A DNA stretch of 64,000 bases, taken from contig NZ_QNTQ01000006.1 of the NCBI RefSeq assembly GCF_003298775.1, positions 1 through 64,000 on the forward strand, in the 5' to 3' direction. Numbering within the stretch: the stretch's first letter is position 1; each line of letters starts with the position of its first letter. The DNA is from Rhodosalinus halophilus. Lineage in GTDB: Bacteria > Pseudomonadota > Alphaproteobacteria > Rhodobacterales > Rhodobacteraceae. A model generated the notes under the pieces. It had not been told where the DNA came from. It searched no databases and was given only the letters and a program-made list of their open reading frames with translations. Both the position numbers and the translations under genes were made by a program. Positions 19,923 to 29,600 of the stretch are shown piece by piece.

Positions 19923-20621
19923 ATGGCCGATTTCATCTTCGAGCCGCCCGCAGTGCCGGGCATTCCGGTGCAAGGCGAGAGGGGGCTCTATCCGGTGGGC
20001 CGCATCTTCTGCGTGGGGAGGAACTATGCCGCCCACGCCGCCGAGATGGGAGTCGAGGTGGATCGCGAGGCACCGTTCTATTTTACCAAGTCTCCTTCGG
20101 CGTATCTGGCCTCGGGGAGCACGCTGCCCTATCCGCCCGGAACCGCCAATTTCCACTACGAGATGGAACTCGCGCTCGCCATCGGGGCGGAGGCCTTCCG
20201 GGTGAGCGCCGAGGCGGCGCAGGGGGCGATTTACGCCTATGGCTGCGCGCTCGACATGACGCGCCGCGATCTGCAGCTCAAGGCGCGCGAGAAGCAGCGG
20301 CCGTGGGATCTCGGCAAGGATGTCGAGGGCTCCGCCGTTTTCGCCGAGATGACGAAGGCGGCGGAGGTGGCGCCGCTGGGCCCGCAGCGCATCCACCTGG
20401 AGGTCAACGAAGAGGTGAAGCAGGACGCGACGCTCGACCAGCTCATCCATTCGGTGCCCGAGATCGTGGCGGATCTGTCGAAGTTCTATCACCTCCGCCC
20501 CGGGGACCTGATCCTTACCGGCACGCCCGCGGGGGTCGGCCCGGTCGAGCCGGGCGACCGCATCACCGGCGGTATCGAGGGGCTGGCGCCGATCGAACTC
20601 ACGATCGGCGACCCGGAGTAG
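19923..20621 (+). CDS. Fumarylacetoacetate hydrolase family protein, probable fumarylpyruvate hydrolase
   Basis: 232 residues from the ATG at 19923, with GGAGGAGCG before it. It has the FAH C-terminal domain: FCVGRNYAAHAAEMG near the N-terminus, PFYFTKSPSAYL, the metal-binding FHYEMELALAIG, and GDLILTGTPAGVGPVEPGD. The small size and the adjacent 3-hydroxybenzoate 6-hydroxylase-like gene favour fumarylpyruvate or maleylpyruvate hydrolysis to pyruvate plus fumarate or maleate, the last step of the gentisate route. Other hydrolase/decarboxylase activities of the family cannot be excluded. Confidence 0.82.
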   Translation: MADFIFEPPAVPGIPVQGERGLYPVGRIFCVGRNYAAHAAEMGVEVDREAPFYFTKSPSAYLASGSTLPYPPGTANFHYEMELALAIGAEAFRVSAEAAQGAIYAYGCALDMTRRDLQLKAREKQRPWDLGKDVEGSAVFAEMTKAAEVAPLGPQRIHLEVNEEVKQDATLDQLIHSVPEIVADLSKFYHLRPGDLILTGTPAGVGPVEPGDRITGGIEGLAPIELTIGDPE

Positions 20622-20625
20622 GCGC

Positions 20626-21846
20626 ATGGCCGAGGCCCCCATCCTGATCGCCGGCGGCGGTATCGGCGGGCTGGCCGCCGCCTGCGGGCTCGCGCAGAAG
20701 GGGTTCCGCGTCACCGTGCTGGAAAAGGCGCGCCAGCTCGGCGAGATCGGCGCCGGCATTCAGCTCGGCCCCAACGCCTTTCACGCCTTCGACTACCTGG
20801 GCGTCGGCGACCGCGCGCGCGACATGGCGGTCTATGTGGACAGTCTGCGCCTGATGGACGCGCTGACGGCCGAAGAGATCTGCCACGTGCCGCTGGGGGA
20901 GGCGTTCCGCGCGCGTATGGGCAACCCTTACGCCGTGGTGCATCGGGGCGAGTTGCACCGCGTGTTCCTCGAGGCCTGCGAGGCGAGCCCGCTGGTGGAG
21001 CTCAGAACCTCCGCCGCGGTGGCCGGTTACGATCAGGACGGCGAGAGCGCCACCGCGATCCTCGAGTCGGGCGAGCGCGTGACCGGCGCCGCGCTGATCG
21101 GGGCCGACGGCCTGTGGTCTCCGGTGCGCGCGCAGCTCGTGGGCGACGGCGCGCCGCGCGTCTCCGGCCACACCACCTACCGCAGCGTGATCCCCGTGGA
21201 CGCGATGCCGGAGGAGCTGCGCTGGAACGCGGCGACGCTCTGGGCCGGCCCGAAGTGCCATATCGTCCATTACCCGCTGTCAGGGTGGAAGACCTTCAAC
21301 CTTGTCGTCACCTATCACAACGATGCGCCGGAGCCTGTCGCCGGCAAGCCGGTGAGTCACGACGAGGTGCGGCGCGGCTTCGAACACGTCGCGCCGATCG
21401 CGCGGCAGATCATCGACAAGGGGCAGGACTGGAAGCTCTGGGTGCTCTGCGACCGCGAGCCGGTCGAGCGCTGGGTGGAGGGGCGCGTGGCGCTGCTCGG
21501 CGATGCGGCGCACCCGATGCTGCAATACATGGCGCAGGGCGCCTGCATGGCGATGGAGGACGCCGTGGCGCTCGCGCATGAGGTCGAGGCGGCCGAGGGC
21601 GACATTCCGCGCGCGCTGCCGGCCTACAATGCGCGGCGCTATCTGCGCACGGCGCGGGTGCAGCTACAGTCGCGCGCGGTGGGAGAGCACATCTACCACC
21701 CCGCGGGCGCCCATGCCGCGCTGCGCAACGCCGTGATCCGGGCCAAGACGCCGCAGGACTGGTACGACACGATCGGCTGGCTCTACGGGTCGAACGGCCT
21801 CGGCGGGGCGATCTCGCTCGAGACGCTCCGTGACGCGGCCCGCTGA
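20626..21846 (+). CDS. FAD-dependent monooxygenase, probable 3-hydroxybenzoate 6-hydroxylase
   Basis: 406 residues. It is a class A flavoprotein hydroxylase with the dinucleotide motif GGGIGGLAAACGLAQKG at the N-terminus, the DG motif GADGLWSPVR near residue 160, and GDAAHPMLQYMAQGACMAMEDA near residue 290. The best fit is the 3-hydroxybenzoate 6-hydroxylase group, which gives gentisate from 3-hydroxybenzoate with NADH and O2; salicylate 1-hydroxylases are close relatives. It starts four bases after the hydrolase gene. Gentisate dioxygenase and maleylpyruvate isomerase are not in the window. Confidence 0.82.
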   Translation: MAEAPILIAGGGIGGLAAACGLAQKGFRVTVLEKARQLGEIGAGIQLGPNAFHAFDYLGVGDRARDMAVYVDSLRLMDALTAEEICHVPLGEAFRARMGNPYAVVHRGELHRVFLEACEASPLVELRTSAAVAGYDQDGESATAILESGERVTGAALIGADGLWSPVRAQLVGDGAPRVSGHTTYRSVIPVDAMPEELRWNAATLWAGPKCHIVHYPLSGWKTFNLVVTYHNDAPEPVAGKPVSHDEVRRGFEHVAPIARQIIDKGQDWKLWVLCDREPVERWVEGRVALLGDAAHPMLQYMAQGACMAMEDAVALAHEVEAAEGDIPRALPAYNARRYLRTARVQLQSRAVGEHIYHPAGAHAALRNAVIRAKTPQDWYDTIGWLYGSNGLGGAISLETLRDAAR

Positions 21847-21952
21847 CCGCTCGGAACGAGCTGGCCCATACCGCGGCGCGGCGGCGCGAATCGGCTGGAA
21901 AACACGCCGGGCAACCCCCATCATCGCGGCGGGCCAGCGCGATGGAGCGACG

Positions 21953-24010
21953 ATGCACAGCCTCGGAATATGTCTATTGGTGCTCGTGTTCGCGGGCGCC
22001 GCCGCAGCGCAGGCCGGGGATCTCCGGGCCGATGACGACGGCCTGATCCACCGGATCGCCGACATCGAGGAGACGCTCGCCACGGATGCGCAGGCGACAG
22101 GGACACCGGGCGCTGGACTCGCCGATCCCAAGCTCGCCGCCGGGCTCGACGCGGTCATGGATTGGTCCGTGCAGCAGCCGTTCATCGATCGGATGAAGAC
22201 GGCCCGCCCCTGGATCGGTCACACCGCGGACGAATGGGGCCGCTGGGACGCCGCAGCGCTCGAGGCGGGTGGTCATGTGAGCGCCGAGGGCTGGCCGCTC
22301 AGCCTTCCCGAGGGTGCGACGAAGCTCGAGTCTCTTGTCCTGACCGATCAGCCGGAGGAAGCCGAGGAACTCGCGGGCCGCTACATCCTGCGGTGGACGG
22401 GCGAGGGACACCTGGAAGTCGGCGGCCGCGCAAGGCTCGTTGCGCAGCGTCCCGGCGAGATCGTGTTCAACTACACGCCGGGGCCGGGCGCGGTGACGGT
22501 GGAGGTCAAATCGACCGATCCCGAGGGAACGGGCGACCATATCCGCGATATCTCGCTGGTCCGGGAGGACCATCTTGCCCTCCACGAGGCGGGTGCGCTG
22601 TTCAACCCGTCATGGCTCGCTCTGGTGCGTGATCTTCGGGCGGTTCGTTTCATGAACTGGATGGATACCAACGGGTCGACCCTCGTGCGGTGGGAGGACC
22701 GTCCGCGCCCCGAAGACATGACCTGGTCCGTTCAAAGGCACGGCGTGCCGGTGGAGGTCATGGTCGCTCTGGCGAACGAGATCGGCGCGGATCCGTGGTT
22801 CACGCTGCCGCATCTGGCGGACGACGACTTCGTGCGCCGCTTCGCAGAACATGTCCGCGACACGCTCGATCCGCGGCTCCGCGTCCATGCGGAGTATTCC
22901 AACGAACTCTGGAACCAAATCCTGCCCCAGGCGCAGTGGGCGCGCGCGCAGGCCGAAGCGCGATGGGGCGATGCGGCGGACGATGCCGGGTGGATGCAGT
23001 TCGCCGGCGGCCGCGCCGCGCAGGTTGCCGATATCTGGCGCGAGGTGTTCGGCCCCGAGGCGGACGCGCGGCTGCGCACGGTCGTGGGCGTCCAGACCGG
23101 CTGGCTCGGGCTGGAAAAGCCGTTGCTCGAGGCGCCTCTGTGGGTGGCGGAGGGCAATCCGCGCCCGGCCGAAAGCTTCGATCTTTACGCCGTGACCGGC
23201 TACTTCGGCTACGAGATGGGCACCGACGACTGGGCGCCCCGCATCAAGGACTGGCTGGAGCGCGAGGGCGCGGCCGAGACGACCGCGCGCGTGGCCGAGG
23301 CGCTGCGCGCGGGTTCGCTCGCCGCGCTCATCGAGGAGCGGCTGCCCTATCACGCCCGCGTCGCCGCCGACCACGGGATGGAGATGGTGATGTACGAGGG
23401 CGGCACCCATGTCGTGGGGATCGGCCCCTGGGTCGAGGACCGCGCGCTGACCGCGTTTTTCACGCAGTTCAACTACTCTCCCGAGATGGGCGCGCTCTAC
23501 GAGCGGCTGCTCGCGGGCTGGCGCGAATCGGGCGGCACGCTCTTCAACGCCTTCGTCGAGGTCGGCGGGCCCTCGCGCTTCGGAAGCTGGGGCGCGCTGC
23601 GGCACCTGTGGGACGACAATCCCCGCTGGGATGCGCTGATGGCCTACAATGCTTCCGCGGCTCCCTGGGAGGAACGCGCGCCGGGCACCTTCCTGCACGG
23701 CGTCCTGCGTGAGGGAGGCCCCGGCGCCGACGAGCTGCGCGGGACGCCGGAAGAGGACACGCTGATCGGCGGGCCGGGCGACGATCGCCTCGACGGGCGC
23801 GGCGGGGCGGACCGCCTGCACGGCGGCCCCGGCACCGATCGCGCGGTGCTGCCGGGCAGCGCGGCCGCCTGGCTGTTTCGGACCGAGGGCGAGGCGGTCA
23901 TCGCCGAAAGCGACAGTGCGCGCGTGCGGATGGTGGCGGTGGAAGAGGTCGTCTTCGCTGCGGACGATGATCTCGTCTTTCTCACCGCATCGCTGCGTCA
24001 GCCCCGGTGA
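21953..24010 (+). CDS. Secreted glycosidase-like protein with RTX-type repeats
   Basis: 685 residues from the ATG at 21953, which begins a clear signal peptide (LGICLLVLVFAGAAAAQA). The centre (about 230-560) looks like a TIM-barrel hydrolase. VHAEYSNELWN near residue 315 resembles the Asn-Glu acid/base motif of clan GH-A, and MVMYEGGTHVVG near residue 480 could carry the second glutamate. The last 110 residues hold a few calcium-binding nonapeptides (GGPGADELRG, GGPGDDRLDG, GGADRLHGG). It opens the polysaccharide region, so cleavage or trimming of the secreted glycan is a reasonable guess. The family assignment is tentative. Its 3' end overlaps the convergent glycosyltransferase gene by 29 bases. 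Confidence 0.7.
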   Translation: MHSLGICLLVLVFAGAAAAQAGDLRADDDGLIHRIADIEETLATDAQATGTPGAGLADPKLAAGLDAVMDWSVQQPFIDRMKTARPWIGHTADEWGRWDAAALEAGGHVSAEGWPLSLPEGATKLESLVLTDQPEEAEELAGRYILRWTGEGHLEVGGRARLVAQRPGEIVFNYTPGPGAVTVEVKSTDPEGTGDHIRDISLVREDHLALHEAGALFNPSWLALVRDLRAVRFMNWMDTNGSTLVRWEDRPRPEDMTWSVQRHGVPVEVMVALANEIGADPWFTLPHLADDDFVRRFAEHVRDTLDPRLRVHAEYSNELWNQILPQAQWARAQAEARWGDAADDAGWMQFAGGRAAQVADIWREVFGPEADARLRTVVGVQTGWLGLEKPLLEAPLWVAEGNPRPAESFDLYAVTGYFGYEMGTDDWAPRIKDWLEREGAAETTARVAEALRAGSLAALIEERLPYHARVAADHGMEMVMYEGGTHVVGIGPWVEDRALTAFFTQFNYSPEMGALYERLLAGWRESGGTLFNAFVEVGGPSRFGSWGALRHLWDDNPRWDALMAYNASAAPWEERAPGTFLHGVLREGGPGADELRGTPEEDTLIGGPGDDRLDGRGGADRLHGGPGTDRAVLPGSAAAWLFRTEGEAVIAESDSARVRMVAVEEVVFAADDDLVFLTASLRQPR

Positions 24011-25208
24011 TCCGCCGGAACTCGTCGCGCAGCAGCTCCGCGCCGAGGGAGGCCCGGTAGCCCTGTTCGACCTTCGCCCGGCCCGCTGCGGCGAGCCGCT
24101 CCGCGAGCGCGGGATCTTCGGCCACCGCCCGGATCGCCGCGGCGAGCTCCTCCGGCGCCTGCGGGCTGACGAGCAACCCGTCGACGCCGTCTTCGATGAG
24201 CTCGGGTACGCCGCCGGCGTCGGTGCCGATCGTCGGTACGCCGCAGGCCATCGCCTCCATATAGGCCACGCCCAGCGGCTCGCTGAAGCTCGCGAGCGCG
24301 AAGACATGCGCCTCCAGCAGTTTCGCCTTGACCTGGTCCGCGTCGATCGCGCCCAGCAGGCGCGCATGCTCTTCCAGACCGAGCTCGGCGATCCGCGCTT
24401 CCAGTACCGCGCGAAAGCCTGTGCCGCCCATGTCGTCCTCGCCCGCGATCTCCAGGCGGGCGTCCATGCCGGCATCCCGCAGGATGCGGATCGCCTGCAA
24501 CAGATGCTGGTGCCCCTTCACCAGGTTGAGCCGTGCGCAGGAGAAGACGCGCAGCGGTCCGCCGGGCACCGCCGGCGCGTAGGCAGCGTCGCGCCGGAGA
24601 ACCTCGGTGTCCACGCCCATCGGCCGGACGAAGAGCCGCTCGGGCAGATCGCCGGCCAGGCGCTCGCCGATCTCGGTCAGAAGCCGGCGCGTGATGACGG
24701 TGCCGAAGGCCGCGCGCCGCCACTTGAATCGCTGGGCCGGGCCGTAATCTCGCAGGGGCCCGTGCAGCGTGAGGCTGTAGCTCGGTCCGCCGAGGCGCTG
24801 TGCAAAGGCCGCGATCAGGGCCGCGCGGCCGCAGGAATGGGCGTGAACATGGGCGATTCCCCGGGATCGCGCAGCCGAGACGAGCTGCCGCGACGCCGAG
24901 GCGACCAAGGCGATGTCCCGCGCCGCCGGCATCCCGTCGCGGCGCACCTCCGCCAGCAGCTCGCCCCACGGCAACTCGGGCAGGGCAGAGGCCGCGGCCC
25001 CGAGCCGCGGCGCACCCAGATAGGTCGTGCGCGCCATCGCGGCCTGCGACCACTCGTGCGCGATAAGGCCGGCCGCCGGCTTGCGGGTGCTGAGCAGCTC
25101 GACCGGCACGCCCATCGCTTCCAGCGCGCGGATCTCCCGCCAGAAGAAGATATGCGTCTGTCCGGGAAACTCGGGGATCAGTATGCCGAGCCGCGGCGGG
25201 TCCGCCAT
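23982..25208 (-). CDS. Glycosyltransferase family 4
   Basis: 408 residues from the ATG at 25208, with AGGGGC before it; an in-frame ATG at 25229 is possible. It has a GT-B fold: the N-terminal IPEFPGQTHIFFWREIRALEAMG is typical of exopolysaccharide GT4 enzymes. The C-terminal nucleotide-sugar domain carries FSEPLGVAYMEAMACGVPTIGTDAGGVPELI with the E-x7-E glutamates. It would transfer a sugar from an NDP or GDP donor, with retention, to a lipid-linked glycan in the cytoplasm. It is divergent from a GT2 gene. Confidence 0.88.
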   Translation of the reverse strand: MADPPRLGILIPEFPGQTHIFFWREIRALEAMGVPVELLSTRKPAAGLIAHEWSQAAMARTTYLGAPRLGAAASALPELPWGELLAEVRRDGMPAARDIALVASASRQLVSAARSRGIAHVHAHSCGRAALIAAFAQRLGGPSYSLTLHGPLRDYGPAQRFKWRRAAFGTVITRRLLTEIGERLAGDLPERLFVRPMGVDTEVLRRDAAYAPAVPGGPLRVFSCARLNLVKGHQHLLQAIRILRDAGMDARLEIAGEDDMGGTGFRAVLEARIAELGLEEHARLLGAIDADQVKAKLLEAHVFALASFSEPLGVAYMEAMACGVPTIGTDAGGVPELIEDGVDGLLVSPQAPEELAAAIRAVAEDPALAERLAAAGRAKVEQGYRASLGAELLRDEFRRITGADAAMR

Positions 25209-25321
25209 GATTTGCCCCTTTGTTTCCATCACACCGCCGAGATACTCTCTATAGTGTTCGAAGCATCCCCGCGCCACCGGCAGAGACAGACACGCCGCCG
25301 AGCCCAGGCAGACATTTCGTC

Positions 25322-26230
25322 ATGACCCTGAACGGCACACCTTCAGCGCAGAATCCTGCCGCGCCGGCTGGCGCCGCCTGCGCCGCGACGCGCGCGCGCG
25401 GCCTGGCGGTCGTCGTGCCGGCCAGCAACGAAGAGACGACGATCGGCCGCTGCCTCACGGCCCTCGTCGATAGTGCCGTGCCGCGCGACCTGCCGGTGAC
25501 CGTGGTCGTCGCCGCGAACGGCTGCACGGATGCCACGGTTGCCAAGGCGCAGGGCTTCGCGCCGCGCTTCGAGGCGCGAGGCTGGGGCTTTCGCGTGCTC
25601 GACCTGCCCGAGCCCGGGAAGATCGCCGCGCTGAACGCGGGAGACGCGGCGGCGCCGGGCGCGATGCGCGCCTATCTCGATGCCGACGTGAAGCTGAGCA
25701 GGCCGCTGCTCGGGCAGATCGTCACCGCGCTCGACCGCGACACGCCCGTGTTCGCCAGCGGATCTGTTCGCATCCCGCGCCCCTCGACGGCGGCCAGCCG
25801 GGCCTATCGGCGCTTCTACCTCGGCGTTCCCTTCATGACGCATGGCGTGCCCGGTTGCGGCTTCTTCGCGGTCAACGCGGCGGGACGGGCGCGCTGGGAC
25901 CGTTTTCCGGACGTGATCGCCGACGACATCTTCGCGCGGCTGCAGTTCGCGCCCCACGAGCGTGTCGGCGTCCCGGCCGGATACGAATGGCCTCTGGTCG
26001 AGGGGTGGTCCAATCTGGTGCGGGTGCGGCGGCGGCAGGACGCGGGCGTGGCCGAGATCGCCCGCCGGTTTCCCGAGCTCATGGCCAACGAGGACAAGCC
26101 GCCCTTCCGCGCGGGTGACATCCTGCGGCGCGCGGCGGGTGACCCGCTTGCCTTTGCCGTCTATGGCGGGGTCGCGGCGGCGGTCCGTCTGACGGCTCGC
26201 CGCGCCCAGGGCTGGAGTCGCGGCCGGTGA
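25322..26230 (+). CDS. Glycosyltransferase family 2
   Basis: 302 residues. It has a GT-A fold with an N-terminal nucleotide-binding stretch (LAVVVPASNEETTIGRCLTAL), the metal-binding DAD triad in AYLDADVKL near residue 120, and a downstream acidic motif (VIADDIFARLQF) matching the ED/DD base region. No clear membrane segments. It begins a rightward unit with the short membrane ORF (four-base overlap) and probably the PKS. The donor and acceptor sugars are unknown. Confidence 0.85.
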   Translation: MTLNGTPSAQNPAAPAGAACAATRARGLAVVVPASNEETTIGRCLTALVDSAVPRDLPVTVVVAANGCTDATVAKAQGFAPRFEARGWGFRVLDLPEPGKIAALNAGDAAAPGAMRAYLDADVKLSRPLLGQIVTALDRDTPVFASGSVRIPRPSTAASRAYRRFYLGVPFMTHGVPGCGFFAVNAAGRARWDRFPDVIADDIFARLQFAPHERVGVPAGYEWPLVEGWSNLVRVRRRQDAGVAEIARRFPELMANEDKPPFRAGDILRRAAGDPLAFAVYGGVAAAVRLTARRAQGWSRGR

Positions 26231-26550
26231 GCCTTCCGGCCGGACGCTTCTTCGTGATCACCGCCGCCGGGGCCGTGCTTCTGCCGGGCGCGCTCGTCGG
26301 CGGCTTCGAGTTGGCCGGTCTGCCCGGCGCGCTGATCGCACAAGGCGTGGGCGCGCTTCTGGCCTATTCGGTGCTTGTCTGGCGCACACGCAGACAATCT
26401 GTTTGGGATCCCGCGGATGATGCCGGTTTGATGTCGTTCGGCGCGCTGTTCGCCGCGGGCGCCGTCTGGCTCGACTGGCCGGCGGTGGCAGCGCTGGCAG
26501 GGGTTGCAGTGACTTTCTATCCCACTGACAGTCGGCTGAAAATCGCGTAG
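26227..26550 (+). CDS. Small membrane protein, possibly the C-terminal remnant of a Wzx-type flippase
   Basis: 107 residues from a GTG overlapping the GT2 stop. There are three or four hydrophobic stretches (about 7-30, 32-48, 70-97), interrupted by WRTRRQSVWDPADD. The arrangement of an arginine-rich loop ending in VWDP between helix pairs resembles the C-terminal end of polysaccharide flippases (inference from pattern only). No upstream frame carries the remaining 10 or more helices, so if this origin is right the gene is a truncated leftover, perhaps from the event that placed the PKS here. It could also be an intact small membrane protein. Confidence 0.55.
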   Translation: MSLPAGRFFVITAAGAVLLPGALVGGFELAGLPGALIAQGVGALLAYSVLVWRTRRQSVWDPADDAGLMSFGALFAAGAVWLDWPAVAALAGVAVTFYPTDSRLKIA

Positions 26551-26567
26551 AGTACCGCATGTTCGCA

Positions 26568-26652
26568 ATGGCGGCGGCCTGCCAAGGCCTCGCCATAAAA
26601 TTCGCCCATTTGAGTGTCAGGCACCCGACACGGGACAGAGTGAGTAGACAGG
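26568..26652 (+). promoter_or_regulatory. PKS leader: stem-loop and dyad
   Basis: A hairpin with arms ATGGCG-gc-GGCCT (26568-26580) and AGGCC-t-CGCCAT (26585-26596) has a GCCA loop and is followed by AAAA. It could terminate the upstream unit or act in the leader. A second imperfect dyad, GTGTC-N8-GACAC, lies at 26614-26631. The PKS start codon follows at 26653 after ACAGG. Confidence 0.45.
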
Positions 26653-29600
26653 ATGAGCCGGGACGATCCCGCCCCGTCGGGTGAGACCGATATTGCCATC
26701 GTCGGCATGGCCGCGCGACTGCCGGGTGCGGGCAGTCTCGGCGACTACTGGCAGATGCTGCGCGACGGGCGCCGCGCGATCCGGCGTCTGAGCGAGGACG
26801 AGCTGCGCGCCGCGGGCGAGGCGCCCGCACTGATCGCGCGGAAGGACTATGTGCCCCATGCCGCGCCGCTGGAGCGCTACGAATACTTCGATGCCGACTT
26901 CTTCGGGCTCTCGCCCAAGGAGGCGGCGATCATGGACCCGCAGCACCGCCAGTTCCTCGAGGTCGCCTGGGAGGCGCTGGAGGTGGCGGGGCATCCGCCC
27001 GAAGCTATCGAGGGGCCCGTCGGCGTCTTCGCCGGCTGCGGGATGGGCAGCTACTTCTACTTCAACGTCTGCTCGCACCCGGAACTCGTGCGCGACACAG
27101 GCATGTTCCTGCTGCGCCATACCGGCAACGACAAGGATTTCCTCTCCACGCGCCTCTCCCACATCCTCGACCTGCGCGGCCCGTCGCTGACGCTGCAGAC
27201 GGCCTGTTCGACATCGCTTGTGGCCACGCATTACGCCGCGCAGGCGCTGCTCAACGGTGAATGCGACATGGCGCTGGCGGGCGGCGTGACGATCGAGCTG
27301 CCGCAGGGCCGTGGCTACCTCTACAAGGAGGGCGAGATCCTTTCGCCCGACGGGGAATGCCACGCCTTCGACCACCGGGCGAAGGGCACCGTCTTCGGCT
27401 CCGGCGCCGGCGTCGTCGTGCTGCGCCGGCTCGCGGACGCGCTGGCCGACGGCGACCACATCTGGGCGGTGATCAAGGGCAGCGCGGTCAACAACGACGG
27501 CTCCGACAAGGCGGGCTACCTCGCGCCCTCGGTGGGGGGGCAGGCCGAGGCCGTGGCCGACGCGCAGGCCATCGCGGGCATCACCGCCGACACAGTCGAT
27601 TACGTCGAATGCCACGGCACCGGCACCTACCTGGGCGATCCCATCGAGGTGGCCGCGCTGACGCAGGCCTTCCGCGAGACGACGGACGCCACCGGCTACT
27701 GCCGCATCGGCTCGGTCAAGACGAACATCGGGCACCTGGACACGGCCGCCGGGGTGGCGAGCCTCATCAAGGCCTCGCTCGCGCTGCATCATCGGGAAAT
27801 CCCGCCAAGCCTCGGCTACGAGGCCCCGAACCCGGCCATCGACTTCGACAACAGCCCCTTCCGGGTGAACGACCGGCTGACCCCCTTCGAAAGCGCGAAG
27901 GGGCCGCTGCGGGCGGGGGTCAACAGCCTCGGCGTGGGGGGCACCAACGCCCATGTCGTGCTCGAGGAAGCGCCGGCGCGCGCGGCGTCCGCACCCTCGG
28001 ACTGGCCCTTCCAGCTTCTGACCGTCTCGGGGCATTCGAAGGCGGCGCTCGACGCCAACGCGGCGCGGCTGGCAGAGCACCTGCGCGCGCATCCCGAACA
28101 GGATCTGGCCGACGTCGCCTTCACCCTGAAAGAGGGCCGCCGCGCCTTCGAGCATCGCCGCGTCGTGGTGGCGGAAAGCCACGAGGAGGCGGCGGCGCTG
28201 CTGGAGTCCGGCGATCGGGCCCGGGTCTTCACCCATCGCGCGCTGCCCGGCACGCCGCAGCCCGTGTTCATGTTCCCTGGCGGGGGTGCGCAATACGTCG
28301 GCATGGCGCGCGACCTCTACGAGACCGAGCCGGTCTTTGCCGACTGGATCGACCGGGGCCGTGAGGTTCTGCAGCCGAAGCTCGACTACGACATCCGCGC
28401 GCTCTGGCTGGCCGAAGGGGCCGAGGCGGAGGCCGCCGCGCAGCGCCTGACCACGCCGTCGGTGCAGTTGCCACTCATCATGATCGTCGAGGTCGCGCTG
28501 GCCCGCCTCTTCGAAAGCTGGGGTGTCGCGCCCGCCGCGCTGATCGGCCATTCGATGGGCGAGAACGCGGCGGCCTGCGTGGCGGGCGTCATGCGCTTCG
28601 AGGACTGCATCGGGCTGGTGCACCTCCGCGGCCGGCTGATGGACGAGGCGGAGCGCGGCGGGATGCTGTCCGTCGCGCTGCCGGCGGACGAGCTGCGCGC
28701 GCGGCTCGGCCCCGATCTGGACCTTGCCGCGGAGAACGCACCGGGCCTCTCGGTCGCCTCCGGCCCGCAGGCCGCGCTCGACCGGCTTCAGGCAGAGCTT
28801 GCCGCGGAGGAGATCGAGGCGACGCGCATCGCCATCGACATCGCCGCGCATTCCCGCCTGCTCGACCCGGTGCTGGACCGCTTCCGCGACTACCTGCGCT
28901 CGATCCCCCTGTCGCCGCCGCAGATCCCTGTGGTTTCGAACCGCACGGGCACCTGGCTGACGGCCGAGCAGGCGACGGATCCCGACTACTGGGTCGCGCA
29001 TCTGCGCGGCACGGTGCGCTTCGGCGCGGGGATGGAGACGCTGGCCCAGGAGCCCGCGCGCATCTTCCTCGAGATGGGGCCGGGCAAGGCGCTCTCGGCG
29101 CTCGCCAAGGCGCAGCCCGGCATCGAGGCGAACCGGGTGGTCAACGCCCTGCGCCACCCCGAAGAGGCGGTGCCGGACGACGTTCATTTCATCGGCACGC
29201 TGGGCCGGCTCTGGGCGCTGGGCGCGTCCTTCGACTGGGGCCAGATCTGGGGCGCGGCGCGGCGCAACCGCGTCGTGCTGCCCACCTACGCGTTTCAGCA
29301 GGCCCCCTATTTCATCGAGCGTGCGGCACCCGCCGCGGCAGCGGAAGAGACGCTGCCGATGCGGGTGGAGGGCGTCGAGAACTGGGGCTGGCGCCTAAGA
29401 TGGAAGCCGGCCTATGCCGACTGCGCGCTCGACGTCGCGGCAGGCGAGACGGGGCCGCCCCGCACATGGCTGATCTTCGCCGACGAGGCGGGGCTCGCCG
29501 ATCGCGTGACCGCGCGCCTGCGTGCTGGCGGACATACGGTGATGGAAGTGCGCCCCGGCGACGCCTTCGCGCAGCTGGGCGAGCATGCCTATACGCTCGC

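Noticed and set aside
20626-21846. Salicylate 1-hydroxylase
   Set aside because: Closely related, but the neighbouring FAH-family hydrolase fits the gentisate route better than a catechol route; kept only as an alternative.
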